Part shown: positions 1 through 10,316 of the stretch, in pieces
Layout: each line of letters opens with the position of its first letter
How positions within the stretch are numbered: position 1 is the stretch's first letter
NCBI RefSeq assembly: GCF_900103215.1
Contig: NZ_FNGV01000010.1
Coordinates: 62,001-126,000, forward strand
Length of the DNA: 64,000 nucleotides
Direction: 5' to 3'
From: Kriegella aquimaris
Lineage (GTDB): Bacteria; Bacteroidota; Bacteroidia; Flavobacteriales; Flavobacteriaceae
Position numbers and translations under genes: made by a program
The notes under the pieces: generated by a model
Databases searched by the model: none
The model's input: only the letters and a program-made list of their open reading frames with translations
What the model was told of the DNA's origin: nothing

Positions 1-1
1 T

Positions 2-682
2 AGCCCTGGTTCGATGCAGCAGTATTGGAATGTTCCTGAATTTGTACTTCATAAATTACGGGATGAAACCGATTTAAAACTGGCCGCATTAATTGAGCCA
101 CTATCGGTAGCGACACATGATGTTCGCAGAAGTGGATTGGTCGCCGGTGAAACTGCTGTCGTTTTGGGTGGTGGTCCAATCGGTCTTTTAGTAGCTATGG
201 TGGCTAAAGAAATTGGAGCTAACGTCATCGTATCCGAAGTAAATGAAAAACGTGTATCAAAGGCAAAATCATTGGGGTTGCATGCCGTAAACCCCATGAA
301 GGTAGATTTGGTCGAATATGTAAAAGAACAGACTGATAACCGTCGGGCAGATGTTGTTTTCGAAGTTGCAGGAGTTCAAGCGGCCTTAGACGTGATGTGC
401 GAGGTAGCAGGTATTCGGGGCAGAATTCTAATGGTAGCTATTCACGGCCAGAAGAAAGAAGTTGATTTGTTTAAGTTTTTCTGGAAGGAGCTTAGTCTGA
501 TCGGAGCGCGCGTTTATGAAAAGGAAGATTACGAGAAATCTATTGCCCTGATAACGGCCAATGAATTACCCTTCGAAGAAATGATCACCGATGTGCAGCC
601 GCTAAGTAACATACAAAAGGTATTCGAAAATATTGATAACAATCCTGATGGAATGAAAGTTCTGATGGACTGTCAATTGTAA
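2..682 (+). CDS. Zinc-type alcohol dehydrogenase family protein, C-terminal part (probable 2-keto-3-deoxy-L-galactonate 5-dehydrogenase)
   Basis: The reading frame is open to the left edge, so the N-terminal catalytic zinc domain (roughly 110-130 residues by family length) is missing. What remains is the NAD(P) Rossmann domain of the medium-chain dehydrogenase family, with the glycine motif VVLGGGPIG followed by an acidic residue at the end of the second strand (SEVNEKR), which favours NAD. The GH117 gene starts 11 bp downstream. In the known anhydro-L-galactose pathway, 2-keto-3-deoxy-L-galactonate is oxidised at C5 and then re-reduced by a second enzyme to KDG; an MDR dehydrogenase paired with a KduD-like SDR (1935-2705) fits these two steps. 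Family assignment is firm; the substrate is inferred from neighbours. Confidence 0.8.
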   Translation, partial: SPGSMQQYWNVPEFVLHKLRDETDLKLAALIEPLSVATHDVRRSGLVAGETAVVLGGGPIGLLVAMVAKEIGANVIVSEVNEKRVSKAKSLGLHAVNPMKVDLVEYVKEQTDNRRADVVFEVAGVQAALDVMCEVAGIRGRILMVAIHGQKKEVDLFKFFWKELSLIGARVYEKEDYEKSIALITANELPFEEMITDVQPLSNIQKVFENIDNNPDGMKVLMDCQL

Positions 683-693
683 TTTAAAACTTT

Positions 694-1896
694 ATGAGAA
701 ATCTCTTTTTGGTGGTAGTTTTTACAGTGGCCTTGCTCAACGCGTGCAAAAATGTTTCTGAGGAAAACCGAGAAACAAAAAACAGGAACGACAGACAAGG
801 CACAGCTGTGGATGTTGGTCTTGTGAAAAAACTCGGCATAACCAATAAAGATAGTTTAAGTGCGGCATCAAAAAGAGCCTTGGCAATGGGTTATGATGCT
901 GGTGCGGAATGGTGGACGAGTTTTCGGCAATCTGATTTGAAAGGCGTTTTTGCCTTTGAGAAAGGTGTTGTTCGACGAGACCCAAGTGCGGTCATAAAAG
1001 TAGCCAATAGCTATTATGTGTATTACACCAAAAGTGTTGGTGATTCGTATGGGTTCCATTCGGGCGACGCTGAAAAAAAGGTATTTCCTTGGGATAAGTC
1101 CGAAGTCTGGTGCGCCAGTTCTATGGATGGGGAAACTTGGAAAGACGAAGGTTTAGCCGTTGGTCGTGGCACCCCGGGTTCGTATGATGATCGTGCCGTA
1201 TTTACGCCAGAAGTATTGGCACATGAAGAAAAGTACTATTTGGTGTACCAAACTGTAAAAGCGCCTTACGTCAATCGAGTTAAAAATGAAGTGGGTATGG
1301 CCATTGCAGATTCACCATTGGGTCCATGGAAGAAACTGCCTGCACCTATATTGCGACCTTCCGAAAATGGACAATGGTCGGGTGATGAAGATAACCGTTT
1401 CAAAGTAACCGAAAAGGGAGACTTTGATAGTCAAAAGGTACACGACCCTTGTTTGATGTTCTTCAACAATAAGTTTTACCTCTATTACAAAGGTGAGCGT
1501 ATGGGAGAGGAGCACTTTTTAGGAGGGCGTGAAATCAAATGGGGTGTGGCAATAGCCGACAAACCGGAGGGTCCCTATAAGAAATCTCCTTTCAATCCAG
1601 TGACCAATAGTGGTCATGAAGTTTGCGTTTGGCCTTACAATAATGGAATGGCTGCGATGTTGACCTCCGATGGTCCAGAGAACAATACCATACAATGGTC
1701 GGCTGACGGGATCAATTTTGAAATAAAATCACACATTGGAGGGCGTACCAAACCACCACATGCGGCAGGTATCGTGCGTTCGTTGAACCATGAAAAAAGT
1801 CCCCTTGCAGCTTTGGAATGGGGCTTATGTTTTGATCATAAAGAGGGTTGGGACTATATTAGAAAGTTCGAAGCTTATGTGCGCAACGCAGACTGA
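694..1896 (+). CDS. ahgA: GH117 alpha-1,3-(3,6-anhydro)-L-galactosidase, lipoprotein
   Basis: This 400-residue protein has the length and five-bladed-propeller sequence pattern of GH117 enzymes, which remove 3,6-anhydro-L-galactose from the non-reducing end of neoagaro-oligosaccharides. Candidate catalytic residues sit where the family has them: Asp96 in RRDPSAV, Asp251 in VHDPCLM, and His308-Glu309 in NSGHEV. A signal sequence ends in a lipobox (ALLNAC, Cys18), so it is probably a periplasm-facing or outer-membrane lipoprotein. The N-terminal helical segment before the propeller is also typical of the family. It sits between two dehydrogenase genes, 11 bp after one and 38 bp before the other, inside the anhydrogalactose operon. 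Family assignment is confident; whether the main substrate is agar or porphyran oligomers cannot be read here. Confidence 0.93.
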   Translation: MRNLFLVVVFTVALLNACKNVSEENRETKNRNDRQGTAVDVGLVKKLGITNKDSLSAASKRALAMGYDAGAEWWTSFRQSDLKGVFAFEKGVVRRDPSAVIKVANSYYVYYTKSVGDSYGFHSGDAEKKVFPWDKSEVWCASSMDGETWKDEGLAVGRGTPGSYDDRAVFTPEVLAHEEKYYLVYQTVKAPYVNRVKNEVGMAIADSPLGPWKKLPAPILRPSENGQWSGDEDNRFKVTEKGDFDSQKVHDPCLMFFNNKFYLYYKGERMGEEHFLGGREIKWGVAIADKPEGPYKKSPFNPVTNSGHEVCVWPYNNGMAAMLTSDGPENNTIQWSADGINFEIKSHIGGRTKPPHAAGIVRSLNHEKSPLAALEWGLCFDHKEGWDYIRKFEAYVRNAD

Positions 1897-1934
1897 ACCT
1901 TGACTAAAAATTAGAAACTTGTAAATAAAATACA

Positions 1935-2705
1935 ATGAGCATTTTGAACAAATTCAATCTTAAAGGAAAAACGGCCTTGGTTACCGGTTGTAAACGTGGA
2001 ATTGGTAAGGCTATGGCCGTAGGACTTGCCGAGGCAGGTGCCGATATCATAGGAGTCAGTGCAACTTTAGAAAAGCACGGTAGCATGGTAGAGCAAGAAG
2101 TGACAGCACTTGGTAGAAAATTTAAGGCGTATGCCTGTGATTTTAGCAATCGTGAATCGCTGTACGAATTCATCAAAACGGTGAAAGACGATTTTCCCAC
2201 CATAGATATTTTGATAAACAATGCCGGTACCATTCTTCGTGCCCCGGCAGTCGAACATTCCGATGAATATTGGGACAAGGTTATTGAAGTAAACCAAACG
2301 GCGCAGTTTGTTTTGACCCGTGAAATCGGTAAAGAGATGGTTAAACGCGGAGAAGGAAAAATCGTGTTTACCGCATCATTACTTACCTTTCAGGGAGGCA
2401 TCACCGTGCCGGGATACGCAGCGAGTAAGGGCGCCATTGGCCAAATGACAATGGCATTTGCCAATGAATGGGCGGCCAAAGGTGTCAACGTAAATGCAAT
2501 CGCACCAGGTTATATCAGTACCGATAACACCGAGGCCCTAAGAAACGATCCAGAACGTTCGGCATCGATTCTATCAAGAATTCCTGCAGGTCGCTGGGGC
2601 AAACCCGAAGATTTTGCTGGTCCAGTGGTTTTCTTGTGTTCCGAAGCGGCATCATATATGAACGGAACGACCATGCTGGTAGACGGTGGATGGATGGGAA
2701 GATAA
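1935..2705 (+). CDS. Short-chain dehydrogenase, KduD-like (probable 2,5-diketo-3-deoxygluconate reductase step)
   Basis: A 256-residue classical SDR with the cofactor motif TGCKRGIG, the NNAG motif, the catalytic Tyr-x3-Lys in YAASK and the preceding Ser in TASLL. Overall it resembles KduD (2-deoxy-D-gluconate 3-dehydrogenase / 2-keto-3-deoxygluconate dehydrogenase), including the C-terminal [10 protein letters not shown]. KduD interconverts KDG and 2,5-diketo-3-deoxygluconate; in anhydro-L-galactose catabolism this reduction follows C5 oxidation of 2-keto-3-deoxy-L-galactonate. The partner oxidase is probably the MDR dehydrogenase at the left edge. It is cytoplasmic and has no signal peptide. 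The next gene, a sulfatase, starts 43 bp downstream. Family is certain; the reaction is inferred. Confidence 0.9.
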   Translation: MSILNKFNLKGKTALVTGCKRGIGKAMAVGLAEAGADIIGVSATLEKHGSMVEQEVTALGRKFKAYACDFSNRESLYEFIKTVKDDFPTIDILINNAGTILRAPAVEHSDEYWDKVIEVNQTAQFVLTREIGKEMVKRGEGKIVFTASLLTFQGGITVPGYAASKGAIGQMTMAFANEWAAKGVNVNAIAPGYISTDNTEALRNDPERSASILSRIPAGRWGKPEDFAGPVVFLCSEAASYMNGTTMLVDGGWMGR

Positions 2706-2748
2706 TTATCCCAAAAGAATAAAATTCCAAAATACAATCAAAAAGAAA

Positions 2749-4140
2749 ATGAAAAAGCCAAGACTGGTGCTCTTCCTCTTTACCTTGTTCGCTATACTAT
2801 TCCATATCTCGGCGCAAGACCGACCGAACATTGTTTTTATCCTTTCGGATGATGCAGGTTATGCAGATTTCGGATTTCAAGGAAGTAAAGAGTTCAAGAC
2901 TCCAGAATTGGACAAATTGGCGAAAAACAGTGTTCGTTTTACCCAAGCCTATGTTTCGGCAGCCGTATGCGGGCCGTCAAGGGCAGGGCTTCTTACTGGA
3001 AAATATCAACAAAAGTTCGGTTTTGAAGAGAATAATGTACCTGGTCTGATGAGCAAAAGTGGGCTGGCCGGTGACGACATGGGGCTTCCTCTTGATCAAA
3101 AAACCGTGGCCGATTACTTAAAAGAACAGGGGTATAAGACTGCGCTTTTTGGAAAGTGGCATCAAGGTAATGCCGACCGTTTTCATCCTACCAAAAGAGG
3201 TTTTGACGAATTTTATGGTTTTAGGGGAGGTGCCAGAAGTTATATGCCTTACGGTTCAGAAAACAAACTTACACGACAAGAGGATAAACTAGAACGAGGT
3301 TTCGGAAACTTTCAAGAACATGAGGGGTATCTGACCGACGAGCTGGCAGATGAGGCCATCGCGTTCATGGAGCGAAATAAGAACAATCCGTTTTTCGTCT
3401 ATTTGGCTTTTAACGCAGTTCACACGCCTATGGAGGCCACTTCGGAAGATTTAGGGAAGGTAAATGGACTTACAGGCAAAAGAAAGACGCTGGCGGCGAT
3501 GGCAATTGCGATGGATAGGGCTTGTGGCAAAGTTTTGAATCGGATAGAAGAGTTGGGGCTCGACAAGAATACACTTATTGTTTTTACTAACGATAATGGA
3601 GGTCCGTCAGATGCGAACGAATCATTAAACGACCCATTGAGTGGCACCAAAGCCAATCATTTGGAAGGAGGTATTCGCGTACCGTTTTTAATGTCATGGC
3701 CAGGAAAATTGAAAAGTAATACCATCTACGACGACCCCATCAGTACATTGGATTTATTGCCAACCTTCGTTACCGCTGCCGGGGGTAACGTTGCTACTAT
3801 TGAAGATTTAGATGGAGTTGACCTTGTTCCATATTTACAAGGGAAAAATAATGGGAAACCCCATGAAATTTTATACTGGAAAAAGGAGAATAGGGGAGCC
3901 ATACGATTTAATGATTGGAAACTCGTTCGTTTTCCTGATCGCCCGGCCGAACTCTATAATATTAAAGAGGATGTTTCGGAGGTGAACGATTTGGCTTCGA
4001 AACATCCTGAGAAAGTGCGTGAATTGTACCAAAAGCTTTTCGATTGGGAACTCACGTTAGAACGGCCCCTTTGGCAATTGGAAAGAAGATTTGAGGGCCT
4101 CGCGGCCAAAAGAATGGATACATATAGAAAACACAAATAA
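2749..4140 (+). CDS. Type I (S1 family) sulfatase, exported
   Basis: A 463-residue formylglycine-dependent sulfatase. The maturation motif C-x-P-S-R is present as CGPSR with the modified cysteine at residue 74, followed by AGLLTGKY. The N-terminal metal site pattern [20 protein letters not shown] is typical. I chose the ATG at 2749 because it opens directly into a signal peptide ([22 protein letters not shown]) ending before Asp-Arg-Pro; an upstream in-frame start at 2686 would overlap the SDR gene and bury the signal. It probably removes sulfate from agar- or porphyran-type oligosaccharides in the periplasm. The regiospecificity cannot be told from sequence. An anaerobic-type or FGE maturase is required but is not in the window. 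Confidence 0.93.
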   Translation: MKKPRLVLFLFTLFAILFHISAQDRPNIVFILSDDAGYADFGFQGSKEFKTPELDKLAKNSVRFTQAYVSAAVCGPSRAGLLTGKYQQKFGFEENNVPGLMSKSGLAGDDMGLPLDQKTVADYLKEQGYKTALFGKWHQGNADRFHPTKRGFDEFYGFRGGARSYMPYGSENKLTRQEDKLERGFGNFQEHEGYLTDELADEAIAFMERNKNNPFFVYLAFNAVHTPMEATSEDLGKVNGLTGKRKTLAAMAIAMDRACGKVLNRIEELGLDKNTLIVFTNDNGGPSDANESLNDPLSGTKANHLEGGIRVPFLMSWPGKLKSNTIYDDPISTLDLLPTFVTAAGGNVATIEDLDGVDLVPYLQGKNNGKPHEILYWKKENRGAIRFNDWKLVRFPDRPAELYNIKEDVSEVNDLASKHPEKVRELYQKLFDWELTLERPLWQLERRFEGLAAKRMDTYRKHK

Positions 4141-4148
4141 TCAAAAGT

Positions 4149-5603
4149 ATGTCAGCAATTAAGGAATACCAACTATTTATTGACGGTAAATGGGTGACGT
4201 CGGCTTCGGGCGAGACCATTGATATTGTAAACCCGACTACCGAGGAAATAGTGGCGCGAGTGCAAAACGGCACGGTAGAAGAGGCAAACCAAGCTTTGGA
4301 AGCTGCCGAAAGGGCACAAAAAAAATGGAAAAAAATACCGGCGCGCACTCGTGCTGAACTGTTGTATAAATTGGCCGATGAAATCAAAGCGAATGCTGAA
4401 TACTTGGCTGAACTTTTGGTTAAGGAACAGGGCAAAATATTAAAGGTAGCTAAAGGTGAGGTTGCCGTTACCGCTTCTTTTATCGAATATGCTTGCGAGG
4501 GAGCTAGAAGAATAGAAGGTGATATCGTTCCTTCAGACAACCCTAACGAGCAAATCTGGATTCAAAAAATACCGCGTGGTGTCGTTGTAGCGATTACCGC
4601 TTGGAACTTTCCCTTGGCATTGGCCGGGCGAAAGTTGGGCCCAGCGCTTGTAGCCGGAAACACAATTGTCATCAAACCGACGTCTGAAACCCCTTTGGCT
4701 ACTTTAGAGTTGGGTTATTTGGCCCAAAAAGTGGGTATCCCTGATGGGGTGATCAATATTTTAACAGGGCCGGGTAGGGCAATGGGCAACGCTTTGGTCG
4801 AGAACCCGATTACTAAAATGGTGACTATGACCGGTTCAACGCCTGTGGGGCAGCAAATCGCAAGAAATGCGGCAGAAAACCTTACTCATGTTCAATTGGA
4901 ACTTGGCGGAAAAGCACCCTTTATTGTTTTTGCAGATGCTGATATTGATGCGGCAGTTGACGCTGCTTTACATTCCCGTTTTGATAACTGTGGCCAGGTT
5001 TGTACCTGTAACGAAAGAATGTATGTACATGAAGGTATTTATGATGCATTCATGGAAAAGTTCATAGCCAAAACGAAGGCCATAAGAGTGGGTGACCCCA
5101 TGTTGGAAGATACCGATATGGGCCCCAAAGTAAATGCATCCGAATTAAAACATATGGAGCATTTGGTAGCAGTTAGCCTTAAAGAAGGCGCAACCTTGGC
5201 TACGGGAGGTAAACGCCCTGAAGGTAACGGTTTCGAAAAAGGATATTGGTTTGAGCCAACAGTTTTGACGAACGTTACCCAAAGTATGACCATCGTTCAC
5301 GAAGAGTCGTTCGGACCAATTCTACCCGTATTGAAATTTAAGACTTTTGACGAAGTTATCGGTTACGCCAATGATTGCGAATACGGACTCGCGGCTATGG
5401 TCTTTACGAACGACATGAATATCATAATGAAATGCAATGACGAGCTCGAATATGGGGAGATTTATGTAAACCGTGGTCACGGTGAACAACACCAAGGTTT
5501 CCACAACGGTTATAAACTGAGTGGTTCTGGTGGCGAAGACGGTAAGTACGGTTTTGAGCAGTACATGGAGAAAAAGACTTTTTATATCAGACATAAAGCC
5601 TAG
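4149..5603 (+). CDS. Aldehyde dehydrogenase, probable 3,6-anhydro-L-galactose dehydrogenase
   Basis: A 484-residue NAD(P)-dependent aldehyde dehydrogenase close in pattern to lactaldehyde dehydrogenase (AldA). It has the ITAWNFPLA segment, the general base Glu251 in ELGGKAP and the catalytic Cys285 in GQVCTC. It begins 8 bp after the sulfatase and is followed after 1 bp by the cycloisomerase gene. In known agar degraders an aldehyde dehydrogenase of this type oxidises anhydro-L-galactose to 3,6-anhydro-L-galactonate, the substrate of the next enzyme, and this tight pairing supports the same role here. No signal peptide, so cytoplasmic. Family assignment is certain; substrate assignment rests on the operon. 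Confidence 0.9.
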   Translation: MSAIKEYQLFIDGKWVTSASGETIDIVNPTTEEIVARVQNGTVEEANQALEAAERAQKKWKKIPARTRAELLYKLADEIKANAEYLAELLVKEQGKILKVAKGEVAVTASFIEYACEGARRIEGDIVPSDNPNEQIWIQKIPRGVVVAITAWNFPLALAGRKLGPALVAGNTIVIKPTSETPLATLELGYLAQKVGIPDGVINILTGPGRAMGNALVENPITKMVTMTGSTPVGQQIARNAAENLTHVQLELGGKAPFIVFADADIDAAVDAALHSRFDNCGQVCTCNERMYVHEGIYDAFMEKFIAKTKAIRVGDPMLEDTDMGPKVNASELKHMEHLVAVSLKEGATLATGGKRPEGNGFEKGYWFEPTVLTNVTQSMTIVHEESFGPILPVLKFKTFDEVIGYANDCEYGLAAMVFTNDMNIIMKCNDELEYGEIYVNRGHGEQHQGFHNGYKLSGSGGEDGKYGFEQYMEKKTFYIRHKA

Positions 5604-5604
5604 A

Positions 5605-6699
5605 ATGGATACGCGAATAAAATCGGTCGATTGCAAATTGTTCAGGGTGCCCTTACCAGAGGTCATGAACGATGCCAAACATGGTGATCATACGCATTTT
5701 GAATTGGTTACTACTACAATTAGTTTGGAAGATGGAAGTTTAGGAACGGGATATACGTATACCGGCGGTAAAGGAGGGAACGCCATCAAGGCCATGGTTG
5801 ACCACGATATTGCTCCGGCAATAATCGGTAAAGATGGCTCTGATGTTGAAGCCATTTACGATTTTATGGAATGGCACATGCATTACGTCGGCCGTGGGGG
5901 AATCGTTTCTTTTGCCGTATCTACCATTGATATTGCCTTGTGGGATATCAAATGTAAAAGGGCGGAACAACCCCTTTGGAAATTGGCCGGAGGAGCTGGA
6001 AATACTTGTAAAGCTTACTGTGGCGGTATCGATTTGCAGTTTCCTATTCCAAAACTTCTAAAGAATATGGAGGGTTACTTGGCGGCAGGGTTCAATGCGG
6101 TCAAAATAAAAATCGGACGTGAAAATCTAGATGAAGACATCGAGCGTATTAAAGCAGTTCGTGAATTTATTGGTCCTGATGTGACTTTTATGGTCGATGC
6201 CAATTATTCCATGACTGTGGAGAAGGCCATCGCGGCCATTGAAAAATTTAGACAATTCGATATTACGTGGTTCGAAGAGCCCATTATTCCCGATAATTAC
6301 AAAGGCTTTGCGCAGATTTCGGAGGCTACGAATTTTCCGTTGGCAATGGGAGAGAACTTGCATACGATACATGAATTCGAATATGCCATGGATCAAGCAA
6401 AGCTATCTTTTGTACAGCCCGATGCGTCCAATTGCGGGGGTATTACGGGTTGGTTGGCAGCGGCTCGATTGGCCGATAGACATAATATTCCTGCCTGTTC
6501 GCACGGTATGCAAGAGTTGCATGTAAGTTTGGTGTCGGCGCAGCCCAATTCTGGCTGGTTAGAAGTGCATAGCTTTCCGATCGACCAATACACCAAACGG
6601 CCCTTGGTTGTTGAAAACCATCGGGCCGTAGCCCCTGATACACCGGGAGTGGGCGTGCAATTCGATTGGGAGAAACTAGTGCCATTTCAGTCTAAGTAA
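5605..6699 (+). CDS. Enolase-superfamily 3,6-anhydro-L-galactonate cycloisomerase
   Basis: A 364-residue mandelate-racemase-type enolase superfamily member. The start at 5605 is one base after the aldehyde dehydrogenase stop; a longer frame from 5521 would run inside that gene and add no domain. Visible active-site elements are Lys167-x-Lys169 (VKIKIG), metal ligands Asp198 (MVDANYS), Glu224/225 (WFEEPI) and Glu250 (MGENLH), and His300 (CSHGM). Members of this subgroup open the anhydro ring of 3,6-anhydro-L-galactonate to 2-keto-3-deoxy-L-galactonate. It is translationally near-coupled to the presumed dehydrogenase that makes its substrate. A generic sugar-acid dehydratase is the alternative, but the GH117 context makes cycloisomerase the better call. 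Confidence 0.88.
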   Translation: MDTRIKSVDCKLFRVPLPEVMNDAKHGDHTHFELVTTTISLEDGSLGTGYTYTGGKGGNAIKAMVDHDIAPAIIGKDGSDVEAIYDFMEWHMHYVGRGGIVSFAVSTIDIALWDIKCKRAEQPLWKLAGGAGNTCKAYCGGIDLQFPIPKLLKNMEGYLAAGFNAVKIKIGRENLDEDIERIKAVREFIGPDVTFMVDANYSMTVEKAIAAIEKFRQFDITWFEEPIIPDNYKGFAQISEATNFPLAMGENLHTIHEFEYAMDQAKLSFVQPDASNCGGITGWLAAARLADRHNIPACSHGMQELHVSLVSAQPNSGWLEVHSFPIDQYTKRPLVVENHRAVAPDTPGVGVQFDWEKLVPFQSK

Positions 6700-6730
6700 A
6701 AGTTCAGGTACAACATTCGAAAGCAAAACT

Positions 6731-7774
6731 ATGAAAACGACACAGACCGATTTTGGTAAGTTCAACGGTAATTTGGTACATCTTTTTGTGCTCGAAAACG
6801 ATTACGGACTTACCGTAAAAATCTCCGATTACGGGGCGACCATTACTTCTATTCTCTTACCGAAAAAGGAGGGGGAACCGGAAGAAATCGTTTGTGGTTT
6901 TGATACGTTCGAGAGCTATTTTTCAGATGCATATAAATCCAATGCGCCCTATTTCGGAGGAACGGTTGGGCGGTATTGTTCGCAAATAAAAGATGCCAAA
7001 TTTTCTATGAATGGAAAGGATTATGAATTGGCGAAAATGGTAGGAGACAATAACCTACACGGGGGAAAGATAGGCTTTGATAAGAAAATTTGGACTGTAA
7101 AATCGTTTTCTTCGGAAGCGGCAAGTCTTCAAATGGAACTTAAAAGTACACATCTGGAAGAAGGTTTCCCGGGTAACGTTACGGTACAGGTCAATTTTAC
7201 CTTGAACAATGAGAACGAACTTAAAATACGGTATCAGGCAAGTAGTGATCAAGACACGCCATTCACGATTACAAATCATACCTATTTTAATTTATCCGGA
7301 TTTAAGAATAGTATTGAAGGTCATACGGTAATGGTTAAGGCCAAGACCAAACAAATTTGGGACGAAACAGGTGCGGCAACAGGTGAGAATGCTTCCGTTG
7401 TCGGTCAAGTCGATGATTTATGTTCCCCTAAATCCATTAGAGAAGTACATGAGGCCATGGGCGATGGTTTTGAACATTTTTATCTTTTTGAAGAGAAAGG
7501 ATTCAAGCAGGATAAAGTAGCTGAAATCAATGAACCCAAAAGTGGTCGTTCACTAGAAGTGTACACCACGGAACCAGGAATGCTTTTGTATACCGGTAAA
7601 TATACTTCGGATGAACTAAAACGTGAATCAGGACTCCACTACGGAAAGTACCGTGGGTTTTGTTGCGAGACCCATCGTTATCCGAACGGGCCTAATATTC
7701 CCGAAGCGCCAAAAAGCATTTTGAAAGCTGGGGAATCTTACGACAGTACGACCATTTTTAAATTCAACTGGTGA
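6731..7774 (+). CDS. galM: Aldose 1-epimerase (galactose mutarotase)
   Basis: A 347-residue GalM-family protein. Conserved active-site residues are visible: His110 in NNLHGG, His183 in NHTYFNLSG and the general base Glu313 in CCETHRYPNGPN. The enzyme interconverts alpha and beta anomers of hexoses, mainly galactose, which is the other sugar of agar. It follows the cycloisomerase by 31 bp and precedes the transporter by 33 bp, so it is probably co-transcribed. There is no clear signal peptide. It probably supplies the anomer needed by the galactose or anhydrogalactose dehydrogenase. Family is certain. Confidence 0.92.
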   Translation: MKTTQTDFGKFNGNLVHLFVLENDYGLTVKISDYGATITSILLPKKEGEPEEIVCGFDTFESYFSDAYKSNAPYFGGTVGRYCSQIKDAKFSMNGKDYELAKMVGDNNLHGGKIGFDKKIWTVKSFSSEAASLQMELKSTHLEEGFPGNVTVQVNFTLNNENELKIRYQASSDQDTPFTITNHTYFNLSGFKNSIEGHTVMVKAKTKQIWDETGAATGENASVVGQVDDLCSPKSIREVHEAMGDGFEHFYLFEEKGFKQDKVAEINEPKSGRSLEVYTTEPGMLLYTGKYTSDELKRESGLHYGKYRGFCCETHRYPNGPNIPEAPKSILKAGESYDSTTIFKFNW

Positions 7775-7807
7775 ACCAAACGGGGCTTTGAATGCTTATA
7801 AAAATTC

Positions 7808-8851
7808 ATGGCCCAATTAAATATTCAAATTATGACCGAAGGAGTATTATGGGCGATTTTCGCCGGATTGATGTTGGGCCTTTACGCACTTCCTGAAAAA
7901 TTTACAAAAGGGTTTAAGTACGAAAATACATGGAGTTTGTTTTTTCTTTTGACCATGTTCGTCGTACCGATTATCGCTTCCGTAACCCTCATTCAGGGAT
8001 TTGGAGAAATTTTTGGTAATATGCCCACAGATATTTGGATCAAGATGGGACTCACTAGTTTTCTGTGGGGAATCGGGGTTATGATGTGGAGCAAGGCCAT
8101 TAACCATATCGGGTTGTCTTTGGGTTTTTCCATATTTATAGGTACGATTATTTTAGTGGGTTCCCTCCTTCCGTTTATTGAAGATGGTTTGCCGCCATCA
8201 AACGTTTTGACTTTTATTCTCGTGGGTATTTTGGTGGTACTTTTAGGCGTCATCTTAAATGGTAAGGCTGGTCTCCTTCGTGAAAAAGATGAGGCAAAAC
8301 TGAAGAAGGCCGAAGATAGTTCAACTAAAGGTTCGATGACAACGGGTATTCTAATTGCTGTGGTCGGAGGTTTGTTGGCTACTGGATTTAGTTATGCCAA
8401 TGCGGCGGGTAGACCTTATTTGCATGAGGCCAGTATTGCGCAGGGCAATGCCGATTGGATTACTGCCGTGGCCGTAATGTTCCCTATTTTCATTAGTGGC
8501 GGAATTGTTATGACGGCCTATTTTTTATGGCAATTGAACGCCAAAAAGGCTTGGGGCGACTTTAAGACGCCTGCTTTTGGCAAAAACCTCTCACTTATAT
8601 TGATCATGGCTGTTTTCCATTATGCCGCATCGGCACTTTTTGCGTATGCAGCCTTTAAACTTGGTGCATCGGGTAATACCGTAGGCTATGCCATTTTTAA
8701 TACTGCCTCGGTCGCAACTGCCATTGTAAGTGGTATCGTTACCAATGAATGGATAAGTGCATCCCCGAAAGCTAGAAATATGTTATATAGCGGGCTTGGT
8801 TGTATGATTGCCGGTATTATCATAGTGGCATATGCGAATGGCTTAGGATAA
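7808..8851 (+). CDS. RhaT-like sugar:proton symporter (DMT superfamily)
   Basis: A 347-residue integral membrane protein with about ten hydrophobic helices in two five-helix halves, separated by a charged loop (GLLREKDEAKLKKAEDSS near residue 160). Segments such as AIFAGLMLGLYALPEKFTKG and WGIGVMMWSKAINHIG resemble the L-rhamnose:H+ symporter RhaT. The context suggests import of a monosaccharide released by GH117 or related enzymes, possibly anhydro-L-galactose or galactose. An internal ATG at 7832 (MTEGVLW) is an equally good start and would drop eight polar residues. Substrate is unproven. Confidence 0.8.
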   Translation: MAQLNIQIMTEGVLWAIFAGLMLGLYALPEKFTKGFKYENTWSLFFLLTMFVVPIIASVTLIQGFGEIFGNMPTDIWIKMGLTSFLWGIGVMMWSKAINHIGLSLGFSIFIGTIILVGSLLPFIEDGLPPSNVLTFILVGILVVLLGVILNGKAGLLREKDEAKLKKAEDSSTKGSMTTGILIAVVGGLLATGFSYANAAGRPYLHEASIAQGNADWITAVAVMFPIFISGGIVMTAYFLWQLNAKKAWGDFKTPAFGKNLSLILIMAVFHYAASALFAYAAFKLGASGNTVGYAIFNTASVATAIVSGIVTNEWISASPKARNMLYSGLGCMIAGIIIVAYANGLG

Positions 8852-8970
8852 ATGAAACAGAAATGTTTTATGATAGAAATGTATTTCTTCTGGTGTTATA
8901 CTTTTTAAACCAGGTAAGGCTCTTGAATAACAGTTTCAATCTTTTTTAACCTTTATTATAAAAGAGTAAA

Positions 8971-10272
8971 ATGACCAACTTCAAAGGTGTTGCAGCTCCA
9001 TCTTCCAAAAAACGATACAACATCTTGGCTATGGTCTTTGTTACCGTGGTCATTAATTATTTAGACCGAAGTAATATTTCGGTGGCGGCATTTGCCATGA
9101 AAGAAGACCTTGGGTTGAGCAACATACAAATGGGATATGTTTTTTCTGCTTTCGCCTGGACCTACGCCTGTCTACAAATCCCCGGTGGTATTGTTGCCGA
9201 TAAGTTGCCAACACGTATACTATACACGATTATTATGGCGCTTTGGTCGATAGCCACCCTGATTCAAGGATTTGTAAATTCGTTTACGGCCCTGATAGGT
9301 CTTCGAGCAAGTATCGGTGTGTTTGAGGCACCTTCGTACCCGACCAACAATTTAGTCGTGACCCGGTGGTTCCCCGAAAACGAAAGAGCATCGGCCATTG
9401 CCATTTATACCTCGGGACAATTTTTAGGATTGGCTTTTTTGACCCCCACTTTGGTGGCGATACAGAATTATATGGGCTGGAGGGGGCTTTTTATTGTTTC
9501 CGGAGTAATTGGTCTGGTATGGGCCGGTATTTGGTATTTGTTTTATCGAGATCCAGGAGATCATAAAAAAGTTAGTACCAGTGAACTGGAATATATTGAG
9601 AAGGGAGGGGGTCTTTTTACTAAAAAAAGCACTTCTGAAAAAAGTGAAAAGTTCAAATGGCAAGATTTTAAACAGGCCTTTATGTATCGAAAACTTTGGG
9701 GGTTGTACATTGGCCAATTTTGTTTGGGTGCAACTACTATCTTTTTTCTTACTTGGTTCCCAACATACTTAGTTGAATTCAGGGGTTTGGATTTTCTTAA
9801 ATCCGGATTTTTGGCCGCTATTCCATTTTTAGCTGCTTTCGCGGGCGTTTTATTGTCGGGTTTTACCTCCGATTTTTTAATTAAAAAAGGGTACTCGGTT
9901 GAAATAGCGCGAAAAGCGCCCATCATTATCGGCATGTTGCTCTCTACTTGTATTATCGGTGCCAATTATACGGATAGCACATTTTTTATAATCCTATTTT
10001 TGGCAGTGGCTTTTTTTGGTAATGGTCTGGCAAGTATTGCGTGGGTCTTTATTTCGCTTATGGCACCGAAAAAGATGATAGGGCTTACTGGAGGCGCGTT
10101 TAATTTTATTGGGGGGCTGGCAGGTGTTGTTGTTCCGGTCGCAATCGGCTATTTGGTCGATGATGGTGATTTTAGCCCCGCCCTTTTCTTTATTGGAGGT
10201 ATTGCTTTGTTAGGTTTTATTTCATACACTTTTATCGTTGGAAAAGTAGAGCGTATTGTGCCAAAATATTGA
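8971..10272 (+). CDS. MFS transporter, ACS (anion:cation symporter) family, probable sugar-acid permease
   Basis: A 433-residue major facilitator protein with twelve predicted helices. The first helix region carries YLDRSNISVAAF, typical of the ACS family that includes the galactonate, glucarate and hexuronate permeases, and the loop between helices 2 and 3 has GGIVADKLPTR. It starts 119 bp after the RhaT-like gene, the largest gap in the operon, so an internal promoter is possible. The gene directly downstream encodes a galactonate-dehydratase-like enzyme, so uptake of galactonate or a related aldonate is the likely role. Family is certain; substrate is inferred. Confidence 0.87.
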   Translation: MTNFKGVAAPSSKKRYNILAMVFVTVVINYLDRSNISVAAFAMKEDLGLSNIQMGYVFSAFAWTYACLQIPGGIVADKLPTRILYTIIMALWSIATLIQGFVNSFTALIGLRASIGVFEAPSYPTNNLVVTRWFPENERASAIAIYTSGQFLGLAFLTPTLVAIQNYMGWRGLFIVSGVIGLVWAGIWYLFYRDPGDHKKVSTSELEYIEKGGGLFTKKSTSEKSEKFKWQDFKQAFMYRKLWGLYIGQFCLGATTIFFLTWFPTYLVEFRGLDFLKSGFLAAIPFLAAFAGVLLSGFTSDFLIKKGYSVEIARKAPIIIGMLLSTCIIGANYTDSTFFIILFLAVAFFGNGLASIAWVFISLMAPKKMIGLTGGAFNFIGGLAGVVVPVAIGYLVDDGDFSPALFFIGGIALLGFISYTFIVGKVERIVPKY

Positions 10273-10316
10273 TGCTTTCCAAATAACTTAGAACAAGTAT
10301 TTTTAAATCGGAATCA

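Noticed and set aside
2686-2748. Longer N-terminus for the sulfatase
   Set aside because: It would overlap the SDR gene and hide the signal peptide; the ATG at 2749 is better.
4052-4540. A 162-residue minus-strand frame across the sulfatase/aldehyde dehydrogenase junction
   Set aside because: It is antisense to two well-supported enzyme genes and Ser/Ala-rich in the way antisense frames are.
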